A stretch of DNA of 64,000 bases from Telluria mixta (GTDB lineage: Bacteria; Pseudomonadota; Gammaproteobacteria; Burkholderiales; Burkholderiaceae_D): positions 7,068,001 to 7,132,000 of the forward strand of contig NZ_CP119520.1 of the NCBI RefSeq assembly GCF_029223865.1, in the 5' to 3' direction. Shown here piece by piece: positions 17,222 through 31,616 of the stretch. Below the pieces are notes generated by a model. The model was not told the origin of the DNA. It saw nothing but the letters and a program-made list of their open reading frames with translations, and made no database searches. The position numbers and the translations under genes are program-made. How positions within the stretch are numbered: the stretch's first letter is position 1; the number at the start of each line of letters is the position of its first letter.

Positions 17222-18523
17222 ATGTCGCCAGGATTTATTTTCGCTACGGGTATCGAAAACAGCATTCCCACGATCGAGAACGGTCGCGTGCGCATGGACG
17301 AGATGGAAAAGTGCGGCCACTACAAGTACTGGCGCACGGACTTCGACCTCGTGCAGGAACTCGGACTGAAAGTCCTGCGCTACGGACCGCCCCTGCACAA
17401 GACGTGGCTGGGGCCCAAGCGCTACGACTGGGAATTCGCGGACCTGGCCCTCAACGACCTGCGCCAGCGGAACATCGCTTCGATCGTCGACCTGTGCCAC
17501 TTCGGCGTACCCGACTGGATCGGCAACTTCCAGAACCCGGACTTCCCTGAGCTGTTCGCCGACTATGCCGGCACGTTCGCACGACGGTACCCGTGGCTCC
17601 AGTTGTACACGCCGATCAACGAGATGTCGATCTGCGCCCTCTTCTCTGCCCTGTACGGCTGGTGGAACGAGCAGATGACGACGGATCGCGGTTTCGTCAC
17701 GGCGACGAAGAATCTCGTCAAGGCGAACATCCTGGCCATGCATGCGATCCTCCAAGTGCGTCCGGATGCCCTGTTCGTGCAGAGCGAATCGACGGAATAC
17801 TTTCACGCTGAAAGCCCATCCGCCATCGGCCCGGCCGAACTGTACAACGCGCGCCGCTTCCTCGCGCTGGACTTGAACTACGGCCGCCGCGTCGATTCGG
17901 AAATGTACGAATACATGATGGACAACGGCATGACGCGCGAGGAGTATCACTTCTTCCTGAACAATAATCTGAAGCACCACTGCATCATGGGCAACGATTA
18001 TTACCAGACCAACGAGCACTACGTGTCGGCGGACGGGCTCACGCGCGCGGCGGGCGAGATCTTCGGGTATGCCGTCATCACGCACCAGTACTACAACCGC
18101 TACCGGCTGCCCGTGATGCACACGGAAACGAATCTGTGCGAAGGACCGCGCGGCGACGAGGCCGTGCACTGGCTGCGCAAGGAGTGGGCGAACGTCCTGC
18201 GCGTGCGCAACAACGGCGTGCCGCTCGTCGGTTTTACCTGGTATTCGCTGACGGACCAGGTCGACTGGGACACGGCCCTGCGCGAGAACAACGGCAACGT
18301 CAATGCGCTGGGTCTGTTCGACCTCGACCGCAAGATCCGTCCCGTCGGCATTGCCTACAAGGAGCTCGTGCGGGCCTGGATGGAAGTGCTGCCGACGCAA
18401 AGCGTCTGCCTGCAGGTGCCGATCGTGATGCCGCACGAGTTTCAGCGCCACGTGCCGCCGCCGAGCGGCTGGCCGTTCGACGAGGACGCGACCCTCGCCC
18501 CGCGCACCGAAGAGCGGGAATAG
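17222..18523 (+). CDS. Family 1-like glycoside hydrolase (beta-glycosidase)
   Basis: This 433-residue protein with a (beta/alpha)8 clan-A pattern retains retaining-enzyme catalytic residues: acid/base Glu in TPINEMS (Glu about 134) and nucleophile Glu in MHTETN (Glu about 302). FTWYSLTDQVDWDTAL and NALGLFDLDRKIRPVG correspond to the conserved C-terminal part of GH1 enzymes. There is no signal peptide, so it acts in the cytoplasm on short beta-linked oligosaccharides. The ATG at 17222 has AGAGG just upstream and begins the conserved FIFATGIEN strand; the open frame continues 35 codons upstream through the tandem repeat and is not believed. Substrate cannot be read. Neighbouring polysaccharide genes make oligosaccharide turnover a reasonable guess. 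Confidence 0.8.
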   Translation: MSPGFIFATGIENSIPTIENGRVRMDEMEKCGHYKYWRTDFDLVQELGLKVLRYGPPLHKTWLGPKRYDWEFADLALNDLRQRNIASIVDLCHFGVPDWIGNFQNPDFPELFADYAGTFARRYPWLQLYTPINEMSICALFSALYGWWNEQMTTDRGFVTATKNLVKANILAMHAILQVRPDALFVQSESTEYFHAESPSAIGPAELYNARRFLALDLNYGRRVDSEMYEYMMDNGMTREEYHFFLNNNLKHHCIMGNDYYQTNEHYVSADGLTRAAGEIFGYAVITHQYYNRYRLPVMHTETNLCEGPRGDEAVHWLRKEWANVLRVRNNGVPLVGFTWYSLTDQVDWDTALRENNGNVNALGLFDLDRKIRPVGIAYKELVRAWMEVLPTQSVCLQVPIVMPHEFQRHVPPPSGWPFDEDATLAPRTEERE

Positions 18524-18532
18524 CGCACCAGC

Positions 18533-19468
18533 TCAGTGCGCGTTGGGCGCGAACGTATAGGTCTCGCCGTGCGCCACGTAGACGACTAGCTGGTCGAGCC
18601 CGGCCGCCTTCACTTCCTGCGCAAAATCCGACAACGGGGACTTGAACACGTCGTAGTCGTCGTAATGGATCGGTATCGCCTTTTTCGGCTGGACGATCTG
18701 CATCAGGGTCACGCCATCCTTGCCGTCCATCGTGACCTTGAACACGCCCAGGATGCGCGTACCGCCCAGGTGCAGCAGGGCAAGGTCGACGCCGGGAAAG
18801 CGCTGCGGAATCGCCTTCAGGTCGTCGAAGATCAATGTATCGCCGCTGACGTACATGCGATAGCTCGGCGCCGCCGTGTTCGGACCGAAGTCGAGGACCG
18901 ATCCCATCACGGACGGCAGCAGCGCCTGCATGCCCGCCTTGCCGTGGCGGCCGGGCGCCGCCGTGATACGCAGCCGGGCCTCGCCTTTTTCGATGTCGAT
19001 CCGGTCCCACGTAGACAGGCCGAACGTGCGCTGGAAGCCCATGTCCTTGAGCTTTTTTGCCGCCGATTTGGTCGTGATGATGGGAACATTCCTGTCGAGT
19101 TTTTCCTGCACGAGCTTGTCAAAGTGATCTTCGTGCAGATGCGACAGCACGACGAGATCGATCGGCGGCAGTTGCTCCAGATTCAAAGCGGGGTTCGTGA
19201 GGCGCTCGGACGTGATCCCGTAGCCGAGGTGCACATGGTCGCCCTTGTGCAGGAAATTGGGATCCGTCAGGATCGTGAAGCCCTGGTAGCGGATCAGCAC
19301 TGTCGCGGTGCCGATGAATTGCACGGTGCCGTTCGCTTCAGCGGGTGCGCCCCCAGGCGGGAGCCTGAGCGACAACGTGGCAGATTCCGGCGGCTTCGTT
19401 TGCGCGCTTGCGATCACGCAACCCGACAAGAACATCGCCATCATCAACATCACCCGGACCAGCACCAT
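18533..19468 (-). CDS. MBL-fold metal-dependent hydrolase, lipoprotein
   Basis: This 311-residue protein has a lipobox (MFLSGC) after a short hydrophobic stretch, so it is probably anchored in the periplasm. The metallo-beta-lactamase fold signature LSHLHEDHFD (H-x-H-x-D-H) is near residue 115, with further metal ligands in GRHGKAG and the GDTL strand. It resembles the UlaG-like lactonase group of the superfamily, but the substrate is unknown. The start at 19468 is preferred because an AGGAGG-type sequence lies directly before it, inside the alternative 8-codon extension (ATG at 19492). It converges with the GH1-like gene, with 9 bases between the two stops. Confidence 0.8.
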   Translation of the reverse strand: MVLVRVMLMMAMFLSGCVIASAQTKPPESATLSLRLPPGGAPAEANGTVQFIGTATVLIRYQGFTILTDPNFLHKGDHVHLGYGITSERLTNPALNLEQLPPIDLVVLSHLHEDHFDKLVQEKLDRNVPIITTKSAAKKLKDMGFQRTFGLSTWDRIDIEKGEARLRITAAPGRHGKAGMQALLPSVMGSVLDFGPNTAAPSYRMYVSGDTLIFDDLKAIPQRFPGVDLALLHLGGTRILGVFKVTMDGKDGVTLMQIVQPKKAIPIHYDDYDVFKSPLSDFAQEVKAAGLDQLVVYVAHGETYTFAPNAH

Positions 19469-19564
19469 ATCGCCCTCGCGCCTCCTCGCCATTGTCGAGT
19501 CAAGACTAGCATGGGGGTATGCACGCCGGCGTTCGCTAGCCTGCAGTCAACGAAAGATGGGGGA

Positions 19565-19641
19565 TGGCCTGCCCAGCTGGGTTCGAACCAGCGACCTACG
19601 GCTTAGAAGGCCGTTGCTCTATCCAACTGAGCTATGGGCAG
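19565..19641 (-). tRNA. tRNA-Arg(TCT)
   Basis: A 77-nt cloverleaf on the minus strand. The acceptor stem CTGCCCA pairs with TGGGCAG, the discriminator is G and CCA is encoded. D-arm TAGCTCAGTTGG and T-arm GGTTCGAAC are canonical. The anticodon loop CTTCTAA gives anticodon TCT, which reads AGA/AGG. Confidence 0.95.
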
Positions 19642-19658
19642 TAGGGCTTCATAAATGA

Positions 19659-19685
19659 AAACGGGCCGTCGAGGACAGCCCGTTT
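19659..19685 (-). terminator. Hairpin between the two tRNA genes
   Basis: The inverted repeat AAACGGGC (19659-19666) / GCCCGTTT (19678-19685) has an 11-base loop; on the minus strand it ends in TTTTC. It would terminate tRNA-Pro transcription, or partly separate the two tRNAs. A neighbouring 14-base palindrome, CCGTTTGCAAACGG (19680-19693), overlaps its edge. Confidence 0.6.
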
Positions 19686-19693
19686 GCAAACGG

Positions 19694-19770
19694 TGGTCGG
19701 AGTACAAGGATTCGAACCTTGGACCCCCTGCTCCCAAAGCAGGTGCGCTACCGGGCTGCGCTACACTCCG
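19694..19770 (-). tRNA. tRNA-Pro(TGG)
   Basis: A 77-nt cloverleaf on the minus strand. Acceptor CGGAGTG pairs with TACTCCG (one wobble-type pair), and A plus an encoded CCA follow. D-arm TAGCGCAGCCCGGTAGCGC and T-arm GGTTCGAATCC are canonical. The loop TTTGGGA gives anticodon TGG, reading the CCN proline codons. Confidence 0.95.
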
Positions 19771-19831
19771 ATTGAGACGATCATACCCCGCCGGGCGGGA
19801 GGCGTCAATGAAGCCCCCGCCCCGCGGACGG

Positions 19832-21172
<1,341 letters not shown>

Positions 21173-21190
21173 TAATTAAATTCTCTTCAT

Positions 21191-22033
21191 CTATTGATTA
21201 TTCGTAGTGGCCGCCTGCCATACCTTCAGCGCATCCACCGTCTCTGCCACATCATGGACCCGCACGATCCGGGCGCCCTGCGCTACCGCAGCGAGTGCGC
21301 CGGCCAGGCTGCCGGCGAGGCGCTGCTCCACGCTGCGCCCCGTCACGGCGCCGATCATCGATTTGCGCGACAGTCCCGCCAGTACAGGCAGGCCCAGTTC
21401 GCTTTCCATGCGGCTTATGCTTCGGAGCAAAGCGTAATTATGCTCGACACTCTTCCCAAAACCAAATCCCGGGTCAATCGTGATGCGCTCACGTGCCACA
21501 CCCGCCGCCAGCAGCGCATCGACACGCTCGCGCAGGAAGGCGATCACATCGGTGACGACGTCCTCGTAATCCGGCCTGGCTTGCATGTCTTGCGGGGTGC
21601 CCTGCATGTGCATCACGCACAGCCCGCAGTCGCTGTCCTTCACGGCCTCGATGGCGCCGGGTGCCTGGAAACCGTTGATGTCGTTGATCATGTCGGCGCC
21701 GGCGATGATCGCCTCGCGCATCACATCCGGCTTGCACGTGTCGATCGACAGCGGATAGCCCAGTTCGCGCAATGCGTAGATCGCGGGCATGACGCGGCGC
21801 AGTTCTTCGTCGACGGGGACACTGGGCGAGCCGGGACGTGTGGATTCGCCACCGATGTCGATGATGTCGACACCATCCTTGATCATCTGTTCGGCCCGCT
21901 CCACGGCAAATTCGAGGGCCTGGTAACGGCCACCGTCGGAAAAGGAATCGGGGGTGACGTTGAGGATGCCCATGACGAGTGGGCGCTGGGCGAGGTCATA
22001 GCCGAAACGGCCGCATTGCAGATATTGACGCAT
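21191..22033 (-). CDS. folP: Dihydropteroate synthase
   Basis: This 280-residue cytoplasmic TIM-barrel enzyme joins para-aminobenzoate to hydroxymethyl-dihydropterin pyrophosphate in folate synthesis. Signatures are VMGILNVTPDSFSDGG (pterin/phosphate loop 1), DIGGESTRPGS (loop 2), DPGFGFGKSVEHN and GLSRKSMIG; all are intact. The ATG at 22033 gives the normal family N-terminus MRQYLQCG; an in-frame ATG at 22054 would add seven residues overlapping the terminator region. It probably forms an operon with glmM, 18 bases downstream. A terminator separates it from ftsH, although read-through is likely because the order is conserved. Confidence 0.95.
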   Translation of the reverse strand: MRQYLQCGRFGYDLAQRPLVMGILNVTPDSFSDGGRYQALEFAVERAEQMIKDGVDIIDIGGESTRPGSPSVPVDEELRRVMPAIYALRELGYPLSIDTCKPDVMREAIIAGADMINDINGFQAPGAIEAVKDSDCGLCVMHMQGTPQDMQARPDYEDVVTDVIAFLRERVDALLAAGVARERITIDPGFGFGKSVEHNYALLRSISRMESELGLPVLAGLSRKSMIGAVTGRSVEQRLAGSLAGALAAVAQGARIVRVHDVAETVDALKVWQAATTNNQ

Positions 22034-22060
22034 GACGAAAAACCAACGGGACAAAGAATA

Positions 22061-22085
22061 AAAGGCACCCGCTCGGGGTGCCTTT
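22061..22085 (-). terminator. Terminator after ftsH
   Basis: A 10-bp perfect stem, AAAGGCACCC (22061-22070) / GGGTGCCTTT (22076-22085), with a 5-base loop. On the minus strand it is followed by a T-rich stretch (TTTTATT). It lies 23 bases after the ftsH stop and 28 bases before the folP start. Confidence 0.85.
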
Positions 22086-22107
22086 CGTGTGTGCTATGAC
22101 GCAGCGA

Positions 22108-23985
<1,878 letters not shown>

Positions 23986-24208
23986 GAAGACTCCTCTGAT
24001 GCGAACGCATCTTTTCCCATTTTTTCAAAGGCAGATTTTACCGCAATAAGCAGCCCGTGCCACGCACGACCGCCATAGTACTTATGCTCCACTATAGCCG
24101 GTTTTTATTTCCGTTGCGCAGCCATCATGTACACAGACGTGGCTGTCCTTCGCTGATGTGCGGTTGCACCGCAGGAAATCAAGGGCGTTTCCGTCGATTT
24201 TCGCAATT

Positions 24209-24856
24209 TCAGGCAGAAGGATTCTTCAGACCACGCCCCAGCAGGAAAATTTCCGAGGATTTGTCGCGACTGGCCTTCGGTTTGATCTGTTTGACGACCT
24301 TGAATTCGGTGCGGAACTTCTCCAGGATCTGGGTAAAACCCATGTCCTTAAAGCATTTCACCAACAATGCGCCCGATGGTTTGAGGTGCATTTGAGAGAA
24401 CTCAATAGCGAGATCGATCAAATCCTCCATGCGCGCCGCATCCGCCGACGGAATACCGGAGAGATTCGGCGCCATGTCGGACAACACGAGATCGGCCATA
24501 CGGCCTTCGAGAACGCCGGCCAGCTCGTCGAGCACCTCCTGCTCGCGGAAATCGCCCTGGATAAAATGCATGTCTGCAATCGGCTCCATCGGCAGGATGT
24601 CCAGGCCGATCATCGTGCCCTTGATGCCGCCCTCCTCGCCGCCGGCCAGCTTGCGCCGCGTGTACTGCCCCCAGCTGCCGGGAGTACAGCCGAGGTCGAC
24701 GATCACCTGACCCGGCTTGATGAGCTTTTCGCTTTCGTCGATTTCCTTCAGCTTGTAGGCCGCACGGGCCCGATAGCCCTCTTTCTGTGCCAATTTGACA
24801 TATGGATCGTTGATGTGATCGTGAATCCAGTTTTTATTGAATTTGTTCTTGGCCAT
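24209..24856 (-). CDS. rlmE: 23S rRNA (uridine-2552 2'-O) methyltransferase
   Basis: This 215-residue SAM-dependent enzyme of the FtsJ/RrmJ type methylates U2552 in the A-loop during late 50S assembly. Visible features are the catalytic tetrad Lys early in the chain ([12 protein letters not shown]), the SAM motif [15 protein letters not shown] (about residue 50), catalytic Asp in [13 protein letters not shown] (about 138) and Lys in [11 protein letters not shown] (about 178). The C-terminal basic tail ([11 protein letters not shown]) is normal. It is divergent from yhbY with only 43 bases between starts, so the two ribosome-assembly genes share a compact promoter region. Confidence 0.96.
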   Translation of the reverse strand: MAKNKFNKNWIHDHINDPYVKLAQKEGYRARAAYKLKEIDESEKLIKPGQVIVDLGCTPGSWGQYTRRKLAGGEEGGIKGTMIGLDILPMEPIADMHFIQGDFREQEVLDELAGVLEGRMADLVLSDMAPNLSGIPSADAARMEDLIDLAIEFSQMHLKPSGALLVKCFKDMGFTQILEKFRTEFKVVKQIKPKASRDKSSEIFLLGRGLKNPSA

Positions 24857-24899
24857 TCGCGTAAAATACTGCTTTTAATAGGTATCTCAAAATAACATC

Positions 24900-25367
24900 A
24901 TGATCAAACTTACACCGGTCGAGCGTGCAGCGCTGCGTGCGGAAGCCCACGGACTCAATCCTGTCGTCATGATCGGCGCAGACGGCCTGACCGAGGCCGT
25001 CATGAAGGAAATCTCGTCCAGCCTCGACGCGCACGGCCTCATCAAGGTACGCGTGTTCGGCGACGACCGCGAAGAGCGCATCGCGATCTACGAACGCATC
25101 TGCGCGGAACTCGACGCCGCGCCCGTCCAGCACATCGGCAAGCTGCTCGTGCTGTACCGCCCGAAGAAGGACGACGTCAAGGAACGTTCGACCAAGTCCG
25201 GCAAGGGCCTGCGCGAAGTCACCATCGTCAAGCCGAGCCCGAGCGGCACCAAGAAGCCGACCGTGACCAAGGTCCTGCTGAAAGGTAACGAGCGCGTCAC
25301 GCAAGGCGGCAACATCAAGCGGGCCAAGCCACGTCAGGCCAGCACCAAGAAGACGGCCCTGAAATAA
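24900..25367 (+). CDS. yhbY: Ribosome assembly RNA-binding protein, CRM domain (YhbY)
   Basis: 155 residues. The first 95 form the CRM domain (LTPVERAALRAEAHGLNPVVMIG, then LIKVRVFGDDREER and IGKLLVLYRP) that binds pre-50S particles. E. coli YhbY is about 97 residues; here a further 60-residue Lys/Thr/Ser/Pro-rich basic tail follows, a common extension in betaproteobacteria that is presumably unstructured and RNA-contacting. A strong terminator follows at 25387-25414. It is divergent from rlmE. Confidence 0.95.
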   Translation: MIKLTPVERAALRAEAHGLNPVVMIGADGLTEAVMKEISSSLDAHGLIKVRVFGDDREERIAIYERICAELDAAPVQHIGKLLVLYRPKKDDVKERSTKSGKGLREVTIVKPSPSGTKKPTVTKVLLKGNERVTQGGNIKRAKPRQASTKKTALK

Positions 25368-25386
25368 GCCGTGTTCACCAAAAATT

Positions 25387-25414
25387 AACCGGGGCCGCTG
25401 CCCCGGTTTTTTTT
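25387..25414 (+). terminator. Terminator after yhbY
   Basis: The stem AACCGGGGC (25387-25395) / GCCCCGGTT (25400-25408), loop CGCT, runs into eight T residues (25407-25414) on the plus strand. It is a strong intrinsic terminator and faces the end of the DUF4149 gene, which is read from the other side. Confidence 0.95.
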
Positions 25415-25421
25415 CGTTCTT

Positions 25422-25862
25422 CTACCGCGCCTTTACAACCAGCATTGCACCGAGGATGCTCTCGGCCAGGTATAACACCTGCGACACCCCGTGCAGCGCC
25501 GCGAACGTCCCCCACTGCGGCGACGCCCGCACGCCGGCCGGCCCGGCCGACTCGCGGATCGCCGCCATCATCGGCTGCAGGCCGAGGTAGACGACGAGGC
25601 TGCACGCCAGCATCCCACCCACGATCCAGTACAACCAGCGCCGACGCCGCGCATCCAGATCGACCGAACGCGCAACCAGCAGCCCGAGCAGCACGGCCAG
25701 CGCGATCGCGAGCCAGGCCGAACGCGTCAGCATGACACCGACGACATTGCCGGCCTGCGTGCTGTCGAGGACGGCGAACGCGCTCGGCGCGGCCAGGTAG
25801 CTGACGGCCCACACGCTGCCGGCCCACAGGGTAGCCAGCAGCAGGCGCGTGTTGGCGAGCAT
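25422..25862 (-). CDS. DUF4149 membrane protein
   Basis: This 146-residue protein has four hydrophobic helices (about residues 5-25, 48-66, 76-96 and 120-142) and the pattern of DUF4149: TLWAGSVWAVSYLAAPSAFA at the start and VVYLGLQPMMAAIRE in the middle. Function is unknown. The gene lies 10 bases downstream of greA on the same strand, an association common in Burkholderiales, so it is probably co-transcribed with it. Confidence 0.85.
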   Translation of the reverse strand: MLANTRLLLATLWAGSVWAVSYLAAPSAFAVLDSTQAGNVVGVMLTRSAWLAIALAVLLGLLVARSVDLDARRRRWLYWIVGGMLACSLVVYLGLQPMMAAIRESAGPAGVRASPQWGTFAALHGVSQVLYLAESILGAMLVVKAR

Positions 25863-25872
25863 CGCGGCGTGC

Positions 25873-26346
25873 TTACACGTAGCGGACTTCGAGGATTTCG
25901 TATTCGCGCGGGCCGGACGGGGCCTGCACTTCGACCACGTCGCCGGCGTATTTGCCGATCAACGCGCGCGCGATCGGCGAGGTGACGGAGACCTTGTTCT
26001 CCTTGAGGTCAGCTTCATCGATGCCGACGATCTGGTAGGTGACCTTCTGGCCGTTGTCGAGGTCTTCGAGGTCGACGGTCGAGGCAAACACGACGCGACC
26101 TTCCGCATCCAGCGTGGACGGGTCGATGACCTGCGCGGTGGACAGCTTCTGTTCCAGCTCCGCGATGCGGCCTTCGACGAAGGCCTGGCGTTCCTTGGCG
26201 GCGTCGTATTCGGCGTTTTCGGACAGGTCACCATGCGAACGCGCTTCGGCGATCGCATCGATCACGTTGCGGCGCTCCTTGGTCTTGAGCTGGTGCAGCT
26301 CTTCCTTCAACTTCTCGGCGCCGAATTTGGTCAATGGAGTGTTCAT
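25873..26346 (-). CDS. greA: Transcription elongation factor GreA
   Basis: 157 residues, the usual length. The N-terminal antiparallel coiled coil carries the acidic tip in the SHGDLSENAEYDAAKE stretch (about residues 35-52), which inserts into the RNA polymerase secondary channel and stimulates cleavage of backtracked RNA. The C-terminal FKBP-like domain contains SPIARALIGKYAGDVVEV. The ATG at 26346 (MNTPLTKFGAEKL) matches family starts; a 19-codon upstream extension is rejected. It follows carB by 127 bases, with a hairpin in between. Confidence 0.96.
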   Translation of the reverse strand: MNTPLTKFGAEKLKEELHQLKTKERRNVIDAIAEARSHGDLSENAEYDAAKERQAFVEGRIAELEQKLSTAQVIDPSTLDAEGRVVFASTVDLEDLDNGQKVTYQIVGIDEADLKENKVSVTSPIARALIGKYAGDVVEVQAPSGPREYEILEVRYV

Positions 26347-26389
26347 GGTGTTATCTGTTCTCTGTGTTTGCGGACGTACCAAGTGAAAA

Positions 26390-26428
26390 CCACAGAGCCG
26401 CACGGCGCGAGCCGCGCGAACTCTGTGG
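26390..26428 (-). terminator. Hairpin between carB and greA
   Basis: The inverted repeat CCACAGAG (26390-26397) / CTCTGTGG (26421-26428) encloses a GC-rich 23-base arm that can also pair partly. On the minus strand it ends in TTTTC. It is a likely terminator or attenuator after carB, leaving greA to its own promoter or to read-through. Confidence 0.65.
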
Positions 26429-26473
26429 TCTTAGGTACTACTAAACGGTACTGCTATGTTACTGCATTGCCGC

Positions 26474-29704
<3,231 letters not shown>

Positions 29705-29714
29705 TTATTTCTTC

Positions 29715-30878
29715 TCACTTGCTGGCGTGGGCTTGCATCTTGCTGATGAAACGGTCGAACAGGTAGGCGACGTCGGTCGGACCGGGCGACGCTTCCGGGT
29801 GGCCCTGGAAGCAGAACGCCGGCTTGTCCGTGCGCTCGAAGCCCTGCAGCGAGCCGTCGAACAGCGACACGTGGGTCACGCGGCAGTTGGCCGGCAAGGT
29901 AGCCGCATCGACCGCGAAACCGTGGTTCTGCGACGTGATCAGCACTTGCTTGGAGTCGAGATCCTGCACCGGGTGGTTGGCGCCGTGGTGGCCGAACTTC
30001 ATCTTGACGGTCTGCGCGCCCGAGGCCAGCGCCATGATCTGGTGGCCGAGGCAGATGCCGAACGTCGGGATGCCCGAGTCGATCACTTTCTTCGTCGCGG
30101 CGATCGCGTAGTCGCACGCGGCCGGGTCGCCCGGACCGTTGGCCAGGAAGATGCCGTCCGGGTTCAGCGCCAGCGCTTCTTCCGCGGTCGCCTGTGCCGG
30201 CAGCACGGTGATCTTGCAGCCGCGCTCGGCCAGCATGCGCAGGATGTTGCGCTTGACGCCGTAGTCGAACGCGACGACGTGGAACTGCGGGTTCTCCTGC
30301 TTGCCGTAGCCCTCGCCCAGCTTCCATTCGGTCTGGTCGAAGGTGTACGGTTCCTTGACGGAGACGACCTTCGCCAGGTCCATGCCGTTCAGGCCCGGGA
30401 ACGAGCGCGCCAGTTCCAGCGCCTGCGCTTCCGACGGCTCGTTGCCTTGGGTGCCGGTCAGGATCGCGCCGTTCTGGGCGCCCTTCTCGCGCAGGATGCG
30501 GGTCAGCTTGCGGGTGTCGATGCCGGCGATGGCGACGACGTTTTCCTGCTTCAGGTAGTCCGCCAGCGATTGGGTGGAGCGGAAATTCGAGGCCAACAGC
30601 GGCAGGTCGCGGATGATCAGGCCGGCGGCGTGGACTTTCGAGGCTTCGACGTCTTCGGCGTTGATGCCGTAGTTGCCGATATGCGGGTACGTCAGCGTGA
30701 CGATCTGACGCGAATAGCTGGGGTCGGTCAGGATTTCCTGGTACCCGGTGATGGCGGTATTGAAGACCACCTCACCGATGGTGTGACCGGCGGCGCCGAT
30801 CGAATATCCTTTGAAAATGGTTCCATCTGCCAGAGCGAGGATGGCTGGAACGGCTGGGCCAGAAAAAAATGGCGGCAA
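29715..30878 (-). CDS. carA: Carbamoyl-phosphate synthase small subunit
   Basis: A 387-residue glutaminase subunit. The N-terminal CPSase domain contains [10 protein letters not shown] and [20 protein letters not shown]. The C-terminal class I amidotransferase carries the Cys nucleophile in GICLGHQIM and the His/Glu pair in [16 protein letters not shown] start at 30878 is proposed: CGGGAG lies six bases before it and it begins [20 protein letters not shown] sequence, matching the usual CarA length. The next ATG in frame is at 30947 and would add 23 unusual residues. The leader is about 145 bases from a strong promoter (31032-31060). Confidence 0.95.
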   Translation of the reverse strand: MPPFFSGPAVPAILALADGTIFKGYSIGAAGHTIGEVVFNTAITGYQEILTDPSYSRQIVTLTYPHIGNYGINAEDVEASKVHAAGLIIRDLPLLASNFRSTQSLADYLKQENVVAIAGIDTRKLTRILREKGAQNGAILTGTQGNEPSEAQALELARSFPGLNGMDLAKVVSVKEPYTFDQTEWKLGEGYGKQENPQFHVVAFDYGVKRNILRMLAERGCKITVLPAQATAEEALALNPDGIFLANGPGDPAACDYAIAATKKVIDSGIPTFGICLGHQIMALASGAQTVKMKFGHHGANHPVQDLDSKQVLITSQNHGFAVDAATLPANCRVTHVSLFDGSLQGFERTDKPAFCFQGHPEASPGPTDVAYLFDRFISKMQAHASK

Positions 30879-31031
30879 GGGCAACTCCCGATAAAGTTGC
30901 CGTAGGCTGCGCCACGTCAGACCGGCCCGGACAGGGGGTGTGGGCATGCATCTCGCCCAGTGTCACAGGTCGCTAGATAGAGGTATGGGTGGGTAGTCGC
31001 TACGGCAGATAAGTGATGGCTAAACCTCTGA

Positions 31032-31060
31032 ATTATAGCGTGATTTATATCGGCCGGCAA
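31032..31060 (-). promoter_or_regulatory. Sigma70 promoter of carAB
   Basis: On the minus strand a -35 element TTGCCG (31055-31060) and a perfect -10 TATAAT (31032-31037) are separated by exactly 17 bases. Transcription would start near 31024, leaving a leader of roughly 145 bases before carA, long enough for regulation. No ArgR box or other known element could be assigned by eye. Confidence 0.75.
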
Positions 31061-31097
31061 TCGCCTGCCCCACGTTTTTCCTCTAAATGACGCCCGG

Positions 31098-31147
31098 AAA
31101 AACAAATCGGCGGGCGGGCGCGACGCTCCGTCGCACCACACCCGCCG
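31098..31147 (-). terminator. Terminator after the GlcG/HbpS-like gene
   Basis: The outer stem CGGCGGG (31108-31114) / CCCGCCG (31141-31147) has an inner GCGACG/CGTCGC arm. On the minus strand it is followed by ATTTGTTTTT (31098-31107). It lies 19 bases after the gene stop and isolates it from carAB downstream. Confidence 0.8.
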
Positions 31148-31165
31148 ACCTGACGTTTACGTAAA

Positions 31166-31573
31166 TTACAGGCCCAGCGCGGCGATACCGGCCTTGGCGA
31201 TCTGCGCATCTTCCGCCGATTTCACACCCGACACGCCCACGGCGCCGACCACGTGGCCTTCCACGACGATGGGCACGCCGCCTTCCAGCATGCCGTCCAG
31301 TTCCGGCGCGCGGGCGAACGACACGCGGCCGTTGTTGATCATGTCTTCGTAGATTTTCGATTCACGGCGACCCAGCGCAGCCGTCCTGGCCTTGGCCGGG
31401 GCGATGTGGGCCGACACCGGGGCGGCGCCGTCCAGGCGCTGCAGCCACAGCGGGTGGCCGCCGTCGTCGCAGATGGCGATGACGACTTTCCAGCCGTTCG
31501 CGACCGCTTCGGCTTCGGCAGCGGCGGCGATCTTCTTGATGTCTTCGAGGGTAAGGACGGGCTTGGTTTGCAT
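31166..31573 (-). CDS. GlcG/HbpS-family heme-binding-type protein
   Basis: This 135-residue small alpha/beta protein of the GlcG/HbpS (DUF336) family has LTLEDIKKIAAAAEAEA at the start, VVIAICDDGGHPLWLQRLDGA in the middle and GGVPIVVEGHVVGAVGVSG near the end. Family members bind heme or act as small accessory proteins; the exact role here is unknown. There is no signal peptide. It is read in the same direction as carA but ends in its own terminator. The patatin-like gene upstream ends 43 bases before its start, so the two may be co-transcribed. Confidence 0.85.
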   Translation of the reverse strand: MQTKPVLTLEDIKKIAAAAEAEAVANGWKVVIAICDDGGHPLWLQRLDGAAPVSAHIAPAKARTAALGRRESKIYEDMINNGRVSFARAPELDGMLEGGVPIVVEGHVVGAVGVSGVKSAEDAQIAKAGIAALGL

Positions 31574-31616
31574 CTTGAGTCTTCTTTCGTGTGGTGTTGC
31601 AAAAAAGGTAATACGA

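Noticed and set aside
19680..19693. Palindrome beside tRNA-Pro as a possible integration site
   Set aside because: No integrase, duplicated tRNA end or foreign segment lies nearby; the palindrome fits a local hairpin.
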